A stretch of 64,000 nt of DNA, taken from contig JACTVC010000026.1 of assembly GCA_018417955.1 (NCBI GenBank), positions 62,001-126,000 of the forward strand, in the 5' to 3' direction. Positions 11,862-24,122 of the stretch are shown here, piece after piece; position 1 is the first letter of the stretch, and every line of letters begins with the position of its first letter. Below the pieces are notes generated by a model. It worked only from the letters and a program-made list of their open reading frames with translations, was not told the DNA's origin and searched no databases. Source of the stretch: Laccaria trichodermophora. Taxonomy: Eukaryota; Basidiomycota; Agaricomycetes; Agaricales; Hydnangiaceae. The position numbers and the translations under genes are program-made.

Positions 11862-12423
11862 TCATAAACGAGATGCTTCTCTGACGATTGACAGGCACTC
11901 GTCCAGACTTCTATCAGCTCTAATCCTTGCCCGCTCAATCGTCCAATACACCCCAAGTTCAAAGTTCACACCAGTTTTGCATGTATGCGCGTCGGAGGAG
12001 TCGGAATGGAAGTGGTAGCACATGTAGAGCGACCCCCCCTCCGCAAAATAGTTGTGTGGTCCACGAGAAGCTCGATAGACGTCGTAGACTGTCGAGTTCA
12101 AAAGTTTTTGCTTGTTCGTGCCCCACAACCAGCTTGGTGATTCGTACGCGTAGGCGAACGAGGGGCGCGTCAAGGTGAGGCAGTCAGGGTGGGGAAGGGA
12201 GGTACACATAGATAGCTCCGTCAAAAGCGGACATGACCGTCTGGAGTTGATGTATACTGAAGGGAGAATAACTTGAACGTCAACTCCTCGCGGCGCTGGT
12301 AAAACTTGAAAAAGGGTGATAACTCGCCTATGTGCGGTGACAGCGTTGACGTTGACGCAGATGTCTTGTCGGTTGGTGATGCGAGTGCCGAGGTCGCAAA
12401 GCGGGGCAAGCTGGGCGCGTCAA
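11862..12423 (-). other. Long open frame without clear start, possible gene or relic
   Basis: On the - strand one frame stays open for about 187 codons, from just after a stop near 12424 down to TGA/TAA near 11862. It has no good ATG before MCTSLPHPD at about 12209. The translation has several Cys residues (LCDLGTRITNRQDICVNVNA near its start; MCYHFHSDSSDAHTCKTG later), suggesting a Cys-containing extracellular type of protein. I cannot name a family. It may be the body of a gene whose first exon is not recognised, or a relic. The 970 bp between 10892 and 11861 hold only the promoter of the proline-rich gene and nothing else I can support. Confidence 0.25.
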
Positions 12424-12608
12424 TCTGCGATTGTTACTGTCCACGAATACTTATAGCGAAGCAAATCTAGAAGATAGAAAAATGAGAAAGATTGGTGATG
12501 TAATCACGTGCCTTGTCGAGGACTTTGTTTGTGTAGGCCTTCGGAACCTAACACGAGTCTAATTTCAAAAATTCAGCGAAACCTCGACTTTCCCCAGTGT
12601 GCACTGTG

Positions 12609-15111
12609 ATGGCGGAACGACTTCCTGATGAGCTTCTGAAGGAGATATTGTCGCCGCTGCTTGACGTATCTGAAGAAAAGTTTTTAGACTCTTCTGACCT
12701 CGCAGAATCTCCTTTTTCCCTTTCACCCCTATCGTCATCGGTTGTCCTGGAAGTCTGCAAGAGCTGGCTGCGCGTCTCCACCCCCTTACTCTATCATGTC
12801 GTCGTCCTTCGGTCCAGTGCTCAGGCCAAAGCCTTAGAGCGTGCACTGAAAACCAACAAACCATTTGGTCTATTCATCAAGAAGCTGCGCGTGGAGGGAG
12901 GGTATGGGGCAGCAATGAAGACGATTATCCAGGCCTCGCCGAACATCGCCCACCTGTGGATCACATTGGCTCTGAGATCCGAGGCGAACGTATCTGGCAT
13001 GTGCCTTTCGCTTTCGAGCATCAACCCGTCGCGCGTTACGTTGCATGATTCCTGGTACGAGGCTCGGAATGCCCAGGTGCTCAAGCTCACCGAGACTCTA
13101 CGCAATTGTTTGGAGAATTGGACGAAACTGGTATGTGTATTCACTCCATGAGCTTTTGTAGAACTTATAATTCTGCATCAGACCACGGTTGATCTACCAT
13201 ATCTTTCAGATTACCATGCCACCCCTCGTACGGACTCACTTGCACAATCCTTGGTTGTCTCGAAATCCCTCAAAACTGTAAATGCACTCACCATGACTTA
13301 CTATTCCATCCCGTCATGGCTTCGGATCCTTGGCGACAGCACCTCCCTCGAGTCTATTCACTTACTACCGACAACCTCCGAGTCCTTTCTATCTCAACTT
13401 CAACAGCTCCCCAGGCTACAGAGCCTAGTGGTCTTCGACGAGGTCCCACCGTCAGTGAATCTCTCTCCTCCATCAGGATGCCTCGATCTCACATTCTTAT
13501 GGCTTTGCAGAGACTTACATTCGTCTGTGGAGATTGAGCCATCAAATGACTTGAGTCGCACCACCTTGATACCTAGCAACTTCACCTCTAATCCCATGCG
13601 CGTAACGCCCCTTTCGCACGTATCGCAAGACTTGCGTGATCGCGTCTGGGATTTGGTCATTCAGTTCGCGATTGGAATCGATGACCTCGAAGCGGAGCGC
13701 TTACCGACATCAGGTGATGTCTTAACATGGAACAAAACACGTTTAGCGCTTTGTCATGTCTCGAAATACTTTAAAGTAAGTCTCAAAACTGTTCAATAAT
13801 TATTTTGCTAACCTTTATCATACTCCTGATAATTGTGCAGATGCTGGTCGAGCCATATCTATGCGCGTATCCCGTCTTTACAGGCATGGACTCAAGGTTA
13901 CGTGGCTTTGCTGCCCGTCTCAAGGAGGACCCATCTCTGCGAACGCGCCTCCGAGCTCTGTACATGGCGGGTGGTGCCATCTGTCCCTTCTCAATTCAAG
14001 GTGATATACAAGATACTCTTCAACAAACTTTCGAAGATGGCGCGGTCGCCCAACAGAACAAGATGGCAGTTGTTCGCGTGTGTGGTTTAGGCAATGCACC
14101 TTGTGCGCGCATTCGTTGGGATGTATTCGAATCTATGGCTTCAGCCAGTGGTCCAACCATCGTTTCCCTTCGTAACCTTCATATCGAGAGTCCGACAAAG
14201 AAACGGCAGAACCCGTCCGTCTTCAGCAAGTTTTCTGCGCTTCGCATCCTTGCAGGCGCGGTTCTGGTTGAATTCTCGGAGAGTTCGAAGAACATCAACC
14301 GAGATCATCTTCCAAATCTGGAGCGCATTGAGCTGATGGCGGTCTCTCCTTCGTGCTTAAAGGTGCTTTCATTGATGAAGTACGTCTTACGAGTAGTTGC
14401 GAACTGGGTTTGGCTGACAGTTTCTAGATTACCAATGTTGCATACCGCGTCCCTTCCATCGTCGAAGGGTAAAGCACTGCTGTTTTTGGAATCGCATGGT
14501 TCCAAGCTACGTGTCCTGGACATCGAACTCGAGCATGAAGTGAGAGCAGAGAACCTCTCCGTCTTCGATCTTTGTCCAAACTTGGTCTCTTTGACTATGA
14601 GGGTGTTCAACAATGTATGTGTAGTTTCGAGCCTCGTTTGCGCTTTCTTCTGATATTCGAATAATAATTTTACAGACTCAGGGTCTCCTCAATCCTGCCA
14701 GCCAGTTTAAACAGTCGAAGCTCACAAAGATCGTCTTGCTGGAGAATACAGCTATCGGTGGCAAGAGGTTCGATACTTTCGAATAACCATTATCCTTGAT
14801 ACTAACTCCGAGTATTCCAGATTCAACCATAAAATTCACGCTAGTTTCTTTGAAGCCATCGACGCCAAGAATTTTCCTGTTCTGCAAGAAATTCAGGTAG
14901 ACTTTTGCGAGTGGCCGATCCTCGAGTACGTGGCGATTCCTTCATTTACCCAGATCAATGTCTGATTAACTCACACTCAACTCATAGGCACCAGATAAAG
15001 AAGAGTGTCTGGCCTGGGTGGGCAGAACATCTATTGACACATAATATTAGGTTGACAGACAAGGATGGACGGCATTGGAGGCCTCGGTTGCAGTCGTCGA
15101 GACGCCGATGA
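12609..15111 (+). CDS. F-box-like protein with C-terminal leucine-rich region
   Basis: The predicted role is as substrate receptor of an SCF ubiquitin ligase. It begins MAERLPDELLKEIL, the usual opening of agaricomycete F-box proteins, and continues through SVVLEVCKSWLRVSTPLLYHVV, the conserved second half of the F-box region. At least seven exons follow (12609-13130, 13182-13775, 13841 onward). The later exons give LRR-like spacing of Leu (LPNLERIELMAV, LFLESHGSKLRVLDIELE, FDLCPNLVSLTMRVF). The last exon carries VWPGWAEHLLTHNIRL and KWRPRL-like ending DGRHWRPRL, which is typical of the C-terminus of this family, and stops at 15109-15111. The total is roughly 680-700 aa. An upstream in-frame GTG at 12597 is not used. 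The phase-0 joins at 13130/13182 and 13775/13841 support the model. Confidence 0.85.
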
Positions 15112-16064
15112 TGCTGCACCATTGGTCGACGGAAATCTTGCGATAATGACCTAGAGAAATGTATGGATAAAAATTAATTCAATTGACCGAACTATTTGAC
15201 ATTTAAAGACCGAAGAGTGGCTTTCGCCTGCCTTTTCATGATTTGATCCCTTACTGCAAAGAATCTGGGATATGGAAAGGACGCCGTGCATGAACGGCGT
15301 CTCCGATTTAGAGCACGTGCGGCCCAAGTGGGTACTTCGGATGTGGTGAATATTTGTGAGGAGCTTAACATCCGTGCCACCCTCTTGGAGGTTTATGGCA
15401 TGCGGCGCTTCCAGTGGATTACCTGCTCTCTCTCCTACCCTCACGACGTCAAAAGAGATGGTTATCTACTCCCCAGGCACCTAAAAATTCGCGCCTTGAC
15501 CTCGAAAAATGCATCTAGCAAGCGACCACCAACCCCCCATCTCTGAAATAACACGGCCCGCGAGCGTGTACGTATTAGGCAGAAGTTCTAGCAACGCAAA
15601 GCAGTGTCCACGCGCTTCCCCGTGAGCCCGTCCGACGTCGACAGTGACGAAGTTGAGATTGTCGAGCCTCCAAGGACAAGGCGGTATGCCGAAGATGAGG
15701 TTGATCTCGCAACGCTCTCAGTTGGTAGGCTCGAGCACCCCTTCTACCCAATCTCCTGGTGACTGCTTGGGTAATTGTTGGGTAATTGCTAATCGTGCTT
15801 GTCAGAGCTTGGGGATCCCCTCATGAGTTTCCTACGAGTAGGACACTGCGGTGTGTGCATGACGCTGTCTACATCGATACTATCTGAAGTGGTAATTTTT
15901 GGTTCACGATAATATGGACAACCTCAAGCTCTCAGCTATTTGTCTGAGAGATAAGATAACACGCTTTCGGCATTACCCGGGTTGATCAGGACTTATGTCA
16001 GCGAAGATGAATGCCGCTTCCTCAACGTTCAACCAAGACTCGAAGGAACTCTACAAGTTTTGCA
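15112..16064. other. Intergenic stretch with a possible decayed exon
   Basis: No complete gene. A short open run near 15616-15760 translates to an acidic, coding-looking peptide (SPSDVDSDEVEIVEPPRTRR and onward) that ends in a stop with no partner exons. It may be an exon relic. The rest shows nothing. Confidence 0.3.
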
Positions 16065-17100
16065 ATGGCTGTCGATATCCTTATCCTAGGCGCAGGATGG
16101 ACTTCCACCTTCCTCATCCCTTTGTGCGACGAACGATCGTTGACTTACGCATCCACCACTCGTGACGGACGCAATTCTACCATCCTCTTTCAATTCGATC
16201 CCAACTCTCAAGATTTAGAACCATACAAGACCTTGCCCGACGCTGCCACTGTGTTGATCACTTTCCCGATTCAGACGACTGGAGCCTCGGAGCGGCTGGT
16301 AAAATTGTATGCGGCAAGTAGGGGGAAAAGTGACAGGTTACATACGAGTATTAGATTCATCCAGCTAGGGTCTACAGGTATTTGGGATGTTAGTCATTTC
16401 TACTGATGTAAGCTTTGTCGTCTTGCTAACGCATACCATATGTAGGGACGTAAAACCCAGGCTGGTGCAACACCCCAGCACAAGTGGTACGACCGGCACT
16501 CACCAATCGCCGAATCCAGTTTGCGTGGCGCGGCAGAGGCGGAACTACTTTCCCTATCACCGGAATTCCCAACGACCGTCCTCAACCTCGGCGGTTTGTG
16601 GGGAAATTCACGCTCAATGAGGAAATTCGTCGGAAAGGTCGCGCCAACGAAAGAGGCGTTGAAGAATAAGGTACAATTGACATCATCTATCACCCATGTA
16701 TATCCAACTCATACGAACTTTACAGGGAAGCTTACACATGATTCATGGCCTCGACGTAGCTCGCGCCATCCTCGCCGTCCATGCAGAATTTTCCAAAGCT
16801 CGAGGCCAACGGTGGATAATCACCGATGGGCGGGTTTACGATTGGTGGGATCTCGCATCGGCATGGGGTACTGCTTATGTGCCACCCAATGACGAAATTC
16901 CGGGGAATCAATCGAATGCCGTCTTCACTTCGGAAGGAATGGAAGATCGTGGTCCTCACGCCAGATGGGTGCACGAGTTGATGCAGGAATTCGGTGTTCG
17001 TGCGCTGCCTCGAAATGTCGAGGCATTGGGTCGTGCTTTTGATTCTAGGGATTTTTGGACCACGTTTGAGCTCAGTCCCATCAAGGCACGATTGGATTAA
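16065..17100 (+). CDS. NAD(P)-binding Rossmann-fold protein (extended-SDR-like)
   Basis: Three exons (16065-16388, 16446-16670, 16726-17100), all in phase 0, give 307 aa. The N-terminus VDILILGAGWTSTF is a beta strand followed by the dinucleotide-binding loop GAGWTS. FIQLGSTGIWD and TVLNLGGLWG fit later strands of an atypical extended short-chain dehydrogenase of the YeeZ/NAD-epimerase kind, and IHGLDVARAILAVHAEF resembles the helix following the active-site region. No classical YxxxK catalytic motif is evident, so activity is not assigned. An in-frame ATG lies at 16011; I chose 16065 because the Rossmann strand follows at once. Likely soluble. Confidence 0.78.
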
Positions 17101-17414
17101 AAGTTGTACTGGATAACGACCGCTGCTTGGGTCAATTGTGACAACTGTTCTGTTATATACTCAATGCTCCGACACGAATTTATCGAAACTTTCGCCATAA
17201 ATCACGCATTACTCGTCTATCTGGGGCATAACTGGCAGCGAGGTACCCATAACCCACTGCCAGCTGACTAGCGATAGGCGTCAGAAGCTTCAGAAGCTTC
17301 TCTGCTTACTGAACTCCACGCATTGATGACGTACACCGAATTTGTCCGGTCTTCGTCATGAAGATAAAACTGTGTGTCCCCATCCTCGATGGCGCCAAAA
17401 CATTTCTCCCAACC

Positions 17415-18280
17415 ATGGTTCTCAAACTCTACGGCGCAGTAAATTCTACCTGCACGAAGCGCGTTGCCATCGTTTTGCACGAGAAGAAAGTTCCTTTCGA
17501 GTTCCACAGCATCGACTTTTCGAAAGCCGAAAACAAATCACCTGAATATCTCAAAAAACAGCCGTTTGGCCAGATCCCCTACATTGTAAGGATTTGATAT
17601 CTTCTACAAATGATTAACAGAGTGACAACGCCTTTATAGGATGACGACGGGTTTATCTTGTATGAGAGTCGGGCTATCTCCAGATACATTGCAGAGAAAT
17701 ACGCCAACCAAGGTACACCGGGCCTAATCCCTACCGAGCTCAAAGCCAAGGCCATCTTTGAGCAAGCCGCTTCGGTCGAGAAGGACAATTTTGATACATC
17801 CGCGGCAAAGGCGGTTTACGAAAATACGTTCAAGCCGTAAGCGGCGTACTGTTCTCAGCATGACGCGGAACCTGATCCTTCATATTCTAGCTTTTACGGG
17901 CTCACACCCAATAAAGCTGTGTTCGACGAGTTGATTGCTACGCTGGACAAGAAGCTCGACGTTTATGACGAGATCCTGAGCAAGCAGAAGTACGTCGCTG
18001 GCGAGGTGAATGTTTCTTCAGCCTTCCACACGGTTTAATTGACTAAACACTGTGTCTAATTTCAGGAGATCACTTTAGCTGACCTATTCCACATCCCTTA
18101 CGGAGCCATTCTGCCTGCCGCGGGCAGCAATGTTATTGAAACCAAGCCAAACGTTGATCGGTCCGTCTTGCTGCTATGCTTCGAGTGCCATACCTGATTG
18201 TTTGTTTAAGATGGTTCAAAGACATTACTTCTCGGCCCTCTTTCCTCGCCGTGAAGGACGGTGTCAAGTCCTCTTCTTGA
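17415..18280 (+). CDS. Glutathione S-transferase, phi-like (copy 2)
   Basis: A paralogue of the gene at 6166 with the same five-exon structure. It begins MVLKLYGAVNSTCTKRV, keeps FGQIPYI with the cis-Pro and the ESRAI glutathione motif, and keeps EITLADLFHIPYG in the helical domain. It ends KSSS with TGA at 18278-18280. Introns interrupt the reading frame at the same codons as in copy 1 (after PYI, after KP, after AGE, within DR). An upstream in-frame ATG near 17358 would add 19 residues but has no counterpart in copy 1. Differences are mostly conservative or synonymous, so both copies look functional. Confidence 0.92.
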
Positions 18281-19227
18281 TGGTCCGATATAAATGATAA
18301 GAACCACACACGTGTACTTAGCGCACAACGAGTTGAATATCTCACTAACGTCCGTTTCTTCGCCAAGGCCGAAATGTCGGACCACCCGAAGATTTATCGT
18401 GTTGTTTATCGTGCAACCTCATTGTTTCTGAGGGTTGGCAACCTTTCACTCAAATCGCACTCTTCCTGTAAAGGAAGGTAATGCTACTAATATGCTTCCC
18501 AAGAATTACAGAGTGAGGGGTCTAGTCATGCCGGATGGGACTGTGAAAAAAAAGACCGAGAACTATAAGATTGGGTTACTTTCAACTAAACGTCTAAAAT
18601 TTGATCAGCTCGACAGATGTCAAATGCCTATTACGAAAGATTTCGACAATAAATACACCAACCACCAACCACCTTTTTCAGCGAACCCTGCATTGGGACA
18701 CCCCCTTGTTCCACTTGACCTTTGAAGAAAGATCGTCCAACGGGCCCGGCGAGCGGAGAAAATATGTACTAACCCCATTTTTTTCTCCGAACGAAGGTTC
18801 CAGTAATAATTCTTCGAACTGGGAGAAAAGAGTTGAATTGAAGATTTTTATACCACACCGATCGTCAGAGATCTGCGTTGCCCTGTAAGCAATTGTGAAA
18901 TTATACTTGGGGGGAGAAGATTGGGAGAAAATCGCCAAGATATCGACATGAAAAACTCATAATAACAAAGAAGACGTTGACAGTAATACTGAGTTCCAGA
19001 GCTTAGCGCCCGTCATACTAAGACGCAGGCCTAATCGCTCCTTTGTTGGCTCATTATTTTGTAACCATTCACAAGCCGAAGACTCCTTATGAGTAGTCAT
19101 TCAAGAGTGTACATCTGAGTCCCAGTCGCAGTGTAAAGAAGATGTATGCCTAGCAGAGCTTAGCCAGATCTGCATTACGGACGTCAGTTATAAGAGGCCA
19201 AACGACTCGGAAGTGTAAAGGACTCAA
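18281..19227. other. Intergenic stretch between convergent genes
   Basis: It holds the 3' regions of the second GST (+) and of the ubiquitin-like family gene at 19228 (-). Frames at 18435-18725 and 18601-18888 have no recognisable features. Nothing else was seen. Confidence 0.45.
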
Positions 19228-20572
19228 TCACAAACTCTGGGTGGTGACTGTTATAAAAAAACAATTCACACGTAAATCACTCAATTAAGTTGGAAGTAGA
19301 ATTTCACTCACAGCCTTTCTTTCCCGAAGCATTGATTGCCATATATCCGCCATAAGATGTAGAGCCCGCTTTGTAGATTAGAATGAGAGAGTTGATAAAA
19401 TGTTCACCATATGAAACATAGTGCTTACCACCTGACCCATCAATATACATCTGTGTTATTCTAACACCATCTGTAAGTAATATCTCGCCGTTTGTTGTAG
19501 GAAGCCACACAGAAAGATTTTCAGAGGTCGGGGCTGCGTCTGTTAGAATCAACTCGATAGAATGAATACATTTTGCTTACTCCACGTCGTCGTTACACGA
19601 ATTTGCTTCGAAAACATGTTATTCTCCCCAACTCGAGGCTCATCCTCATGTATTACAACCGCAATGGGGTCATCCTCTGTGCATCCCGGATATGTCTGCG
19701 CAAGGAGAGGCAACTGATCATTATCATTCATGAGAGCGTCGCCGTCCGTATCTTTAAATAATTGGATCTTGTTCTTCACGAAGCCTTCCGCACTCGCAAT
19801 ACGGGACCCGAGGGAAGGGACAGTGTGAGGCGGTGTAACAGAGAGCGTATTGATGCGACCCAAAAATTCGTCGTCGGTGTCAAAAGACATTTTGGTAGCT
19901 ATCGCGCCACCTTTGTCGTAAATTTGATAATAAACTGTAGAGGTATGAGAATCTATAGCGGGGCATAGAGTGTTAACACAAACGGTAACGTGGTTCATGC
20001 GGCACGGAATCTGGGAGCGCGCTCTGCCTCAAAGGCAGGCTCCGCTTCTCATCGCCCCTTGGTTCAACCACAAGAATCATGGGATCGTCCTCAGACAAGC
20101 CGGGGCCGGAGTCTCCTTTGAGTGGTACGCGCGCAGATGCATCCATTGCTTCCGTGTTTAAAAAGGATTCAATGAGAGTGGAGCTGGTTCCTGCATTGAA
20201 ACCTTCGATCTTGCATAGATGATTCTTAAGTGATAACGCGGTATGCGGCGGCGTAATGAGTCTCGAACGAGTTCGTCCGATGAAGTCATCGTTAGCGTAG
20301 ATGGGGTTGATCGACCTGATCGCACCATCTTTCGTGTATAAGCGATAGTATACTGTTCACCCATGCAGATAAGACAACCGGATGGGAGGCCACGAATAGA
20401 AAAACGCACAATAGCGAGGCGCCCTGGCTGTATTTGCCTGAGCATTTTCAGAGATATTACGTTCTTTGAATGAGGAAGCATTTACCGTACTACCTCCTCC
20501 TCGACCATCCAATAGATCCGAACCTCGGCCTTCACCGACGGTAGGATCACTTCGTGAAGGAACAGAGTTCAT
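19228..20572 (-). CDS. Tandem ubiquitin-like module protein, copy 1
   Basis: First of six related genes. Exon 1 (ATG at 20572) encodes a variable Ser/Gly-rich N-terminus, and a tiny exon ends in APRY. Then come module 1 (YYRLYTKDGAIRSINPIYAN ... LITPPHTALSLKNHLCKIEG) and module 2 (VYYQIYDKGGAIATKMSF ... LSVTPPHTV ... IQLFKDTDGDALMNDND, QTYPGCTEDDPIAVV). A C-terminal module follows (LSVWLPTTNGEILLTDGV; GGYMAINASGKKG), ending FTTQSL and stop at 19228-19230. Introns fall at RY|YYR before each module. The TVxSLKxRIAKxEG helix followed by an LF-D-DGE-LMND strand resembles the ubiquitin fold by pattern; this is inference. No diglycine C-terminus, signal peptide or membrane segment is seen. Function unknown. 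The frame is intact throughout, and closest to copy 2 (36451), with which even introns are similar. Confidence 0.75.
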
Positions 20573-21794
20573 AGTGTGGTCCTTGTAGAACGATTGAAGA
20601 TTGGTGGACGCCTAGTAGGGACCGGAAGGATGATGAAAGATCCACACGTGTCCACATCCATCACACTGGCAGTTGAGCTCAGAGCCGCTGAACGACAAGT
20701 TCGCTTTGCTAGAAAAAAATCTTTGACAAATCTTTTACAGTCATTTGTCAAAAGTACTCGCGTACTTTCGCGGTAGCAGTGTGCCACATCCCAGGCAATA
20801 AGCGAACAATTAGACCGGTAACCGTTCTGTATATAAAGGAACCTGTCAGCCTAGCGAACAGCTTGAATACTAATAGTGAGGCTGCCAACGACAGTCACGT
20901 GTTAAGAACACTTTTCGCAGCGTTGGAAAGCGGAGGTGTCCACCCAATGTCCACCTCAACTTGAACTTCACCCACTCAGTCACTCATCAACCTAGCATTT
21001 GCACAGTGCACAGCTGTCAAAAACTTGGTACAATCTACGTTGTCAATCCTTCGACTGAATGATAGGACGAAGAGCTGGTTGAGAAGAAGAGGGGGTTAGG
21101 GTTAGAGCGACAACAGTTTGGCGACGAAAGGATGACCGTGATACAAAAGAAGAAGAAGCACATGCACCGGTCTCCAGAACGAACAGATGTCATACTGGCG
21201 GCTTACTCGACCTCCTCCACGCCCTCTTTCGTTTGAGACCTCAAAATATCGAAGCTCTCTATCCACTCTCACCTAACCCAACATCTGGTACGTCAAGTCG
21301 TTCCTGGGTCATTCGCACGTCTTTCAACTTCGTTGCTTTCTCAACAGCGCCTCACTTTCACGCTCTGCCTTCCTCATTGGTAATCCCTGCGGCGGAATTA
21401 ACAGCGACTGGGCCGGAGACGTTGTCCTGGAAGAGTTGTTCGACCATCGTTCTTCTCTTTGTGAGACAAGACTCGGAGTCGCACATCAGCTTCCTATATG
21501 ACTCAGTCCGCAATCTACGCTTCAAGGGGAAGCTATACAACAGTTGACAGCGAGTTCTAGAGGTCATCATGATCCTCCGAATTTCAAACCACATGAACCC
21601 CTTTCTGAGGGTTTACGGTACGTCTGTCTATGATTGTCTCTACCAGTTTCTGACTATCATACCATACTTAGCTTTCAACTGCTAATTCTCATATGAAACG
21701 CGCCCTCTAGGAGGATGACTGTTTCGAGCAGATGCCTTGTGAACGTCAACTTGACCGGAGCTGGCTCCAAATGGACATTAATCACCTTGTCGCA
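20573..21794. other. Intergenic stretch, promoter side of ubiquitin-like copy 1
   Basis: It contains the copy 1 promoter region. Around 21240-21610 a degraded coding-like sequence appears (a frame reading AFLIGNPCGGINSDW and another with stops), which cannot be assembled into a gene. Nothing else can be supported. Confidence 0.35.
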
Positions 21795-23290
21795 CAAACC
21801 ATGGAAACATTGTGGTCGCACCAGCGGTCAAGTTGCCAGAATCAGAGAGTGAGTTTCTCATCCAATACGCTCTTGTCATAGTCAGTGAATATCTTTAGTT
21901 TGACAGATGTGCACTTCGTTGCAGTTGCCCGTACTCCGGGCGGTCCCCGCGTTAGAGTTTCCCTTGGCTCATGCGACGGGATTGGAAAACGAAGATTCTG
22001 TATTGTGCGGACCACCCGGGGGTTCAGAACAGTTCTGCAAACTCGCCGGAGGGTGTAGCTGAGAGACACGGTGCGCGGTGACGAAGTCTAGTGGGGTGAG
22101 TGTGCATGTTTGCCTGAGTATGAGCTCTAACGAACACTTTCATGTCCGTGCGGTAGACATCGTCCGGAAACGATCGAGCATTTGTTCCTACGACTACCGA
22201 GCACAGCACTGCCAGCGGGAAACAAGCTCTAACGCTTCTACACACTGCATCCAATGTTATACCGGAACCATTGCTATAAGAACTATGGGGCTCGCGCTGG
22301 AAATCAACCAACATCCAATATGTCCTTTTCAGCCCCGCCCATCACAGAGATCGCCAGCCATTTACTAGAAGCAGCGGGGTACAGACATACATCGCATCAG
22401 TGGTGTGGTGCCTAGGCAAGACGTACTACGACCTCAGGCAACCTTCTCGCCTATGGTCACTTACACACAAGCCTACCAGCTTTCCAACGCCCTGATAGCC
22501 TCACCACCGTCCTTCTTCCTCTTGATCCTCGCTATACCATCCCTACGCCTCTCCTCATGCGTCCAATACACTTTCCCATTACCTCAATCACAAAGGAACC
22601 CTAACCACACTCTCCAAAGCCTTGGCAACCTCACCTCGATTCCCAACTTGCCCCAGCATCATCAGCGACTCGTCTAGACGATCCAACGCTTCCCAGTCTA
22701 TCAGCACTCAAGAGGATCCGGGCGTATTCCTGCTTGGATGTACGGGCCATCGCCCAGCTCGGCGTACTTCCACCCCTATCAAACAGCCGCCAACGGGTTT
22801 TGGAGCTGACGTTGGTGATAATGCACCCGGACGGCGATTCGCCAGTGCGCATATGCGAGGTTCGCATCGTTCTTCAAAACTTCCAAGAGGGTCTCGGCTT
22901 GGAGTGCATCTGGCCACTGCTCAGCCCTGTCCAGGACGATCTCAAGAAACACGAGACTCCGGGGGCGTAGGAGGTCATCGGGGAGGGCGCAATACCTCTC
23001 TTCTATCTACGTCCCTCGCCAGAGTCGCCAAAGAGACAATCTTGCTCTACTCGTCGACGATACCGTATTGGGTCCGGAGGCCGCATTTGAGTGTCGGAAC
23101 ATCGTCGTCTCATAGCCCTGTTCATAGAATCATGCCGGTGGAAGCTTTTGGATTCCTAATACTACGTACAATATTGACCCTCGATTGCTACGTAGATAGA
23201 GGAAGCCCATTCTGTGACAAGATAATTGAGGTTCATGTTGAACTAGCCATAGTTCCGGTGAAATCCAGCCTGGTCGAATTCACGTTCCAT
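21795..23290 (+). pseudogene. Decayed STAND/TPR gene, copy D (nucleotide-binding domain deleted)
   Basis: The + strand sequence 21795-22300 matches the reverse complement of 31840-32390: an N-terminal segment with VARTPGG and the helical-domain exon with conserved CATCGTCCGGAAACGAT. It lacks about 60 nt relative to copy B. It then jumps at about 22370 straight to TPR-region sequence (an IASVVWCLGKTYYDL-like stretch), so the whole P-loop region is missing. The TPR part is itself full of frame breaks. The tail, 22960-23480, matches the reverse complement of copy C (51120-51530). No continuous reading frame survives. It is a relic of a fungal NLR-like gene, inverted relative to copies A and B. 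Confidence 0.6.
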
Positions 23291-24122
23291 GGGTGTCTGC
23301 TAGAGCCGCGTTTTTAGACGAGGTTCAGCAGTGGGAGCATGTGTCTCTGAATCTTCTTCCTTTAAACCACCAGCCTCGACCAGCCTCTTCCGCCTAGTCC
23401 TCAACGCCACAGGCCCAGGCCTCATGCATCATGGATTGCTCATAGTACCATTCCCTCTACCCATTCCACGTTGTTTGCCAATCCGACATAATTCCAACAT
23501 AACTTGTCCAGAGGATTAATCACACTTTCCCACCCTACTCTGATTCACTGAAAGCGATGTAACTCAACGTTCAACTCCATGTCCTGCAAAGTTCAATGTA
23601 ACGATGACGCGTCTTCCGAGGGGCAAAACCGTCACCAAAGTCGCTACTGTCAACCGCCTAAAGTCATTTGTCATCTTTTGACGCCCTCTTTCATCTCTTC
23701 CCTGCAGAATCCCTCGGGCGGCTCAACTTGGGCTCAACCCGAAAAGCCGAAGCCGGCGATGGATATCGATGAATCATGATCAAGATATCTCAGTGCCACA
23801 GCCACTCAATGGACTCAGTAGAATGGACACTGGTCCGCATGCACTGCTTGCTGCAATCTACTATGGCTGTTTTCAAAAATCAGTTTGGTCGGCCTTGTGT
23901 ATGACGACCTTCCTCTTTACTAGCCTTGCTGCTCTCTACAGCACTACTACACAGGTTGTCATAGCACTTTCAGCGCTTTGACTTGCAACCACATATATAA
24001 ACATGGACAGGTGAGAGTTATATTGCCCGCTCGTGGGCTTATTGTTTACTTTGTGACTCATACAAGTTTCGAAGTCAGGAGCGCCCAGCCCTTCTTATCT
24101 CTAACTGATCTCTCACCCTACC
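23291..24122. other. Stretch with possible tiny gene and promoter of the next gene
   Basis: A small two-exon frame is possible: ATG near 23604 (MTRLPRGKTVTKVATVNRLK), a 38-nt GTCATC...CTGCAG intron, then an exon ending in MDIDES-TGA at 23779. It would be about 45 aa; the short intron makes it doubtful. The first 190 bp are the tail shared with copy C near 51.2 kb. Confidence 0.25.
23994..24001 (+). promoter_or_regulatory. TATA box upstream of the 24123 gene
   Basis: TATATAAA lies 129 bp before the ATG at 24123, on the coding strand. Confidence 0.45.

Noticed and set aside
21096..21108. Telomere-like ttagggttag
   Set aside because: A single short occurrence with no array; it is not a telomere.
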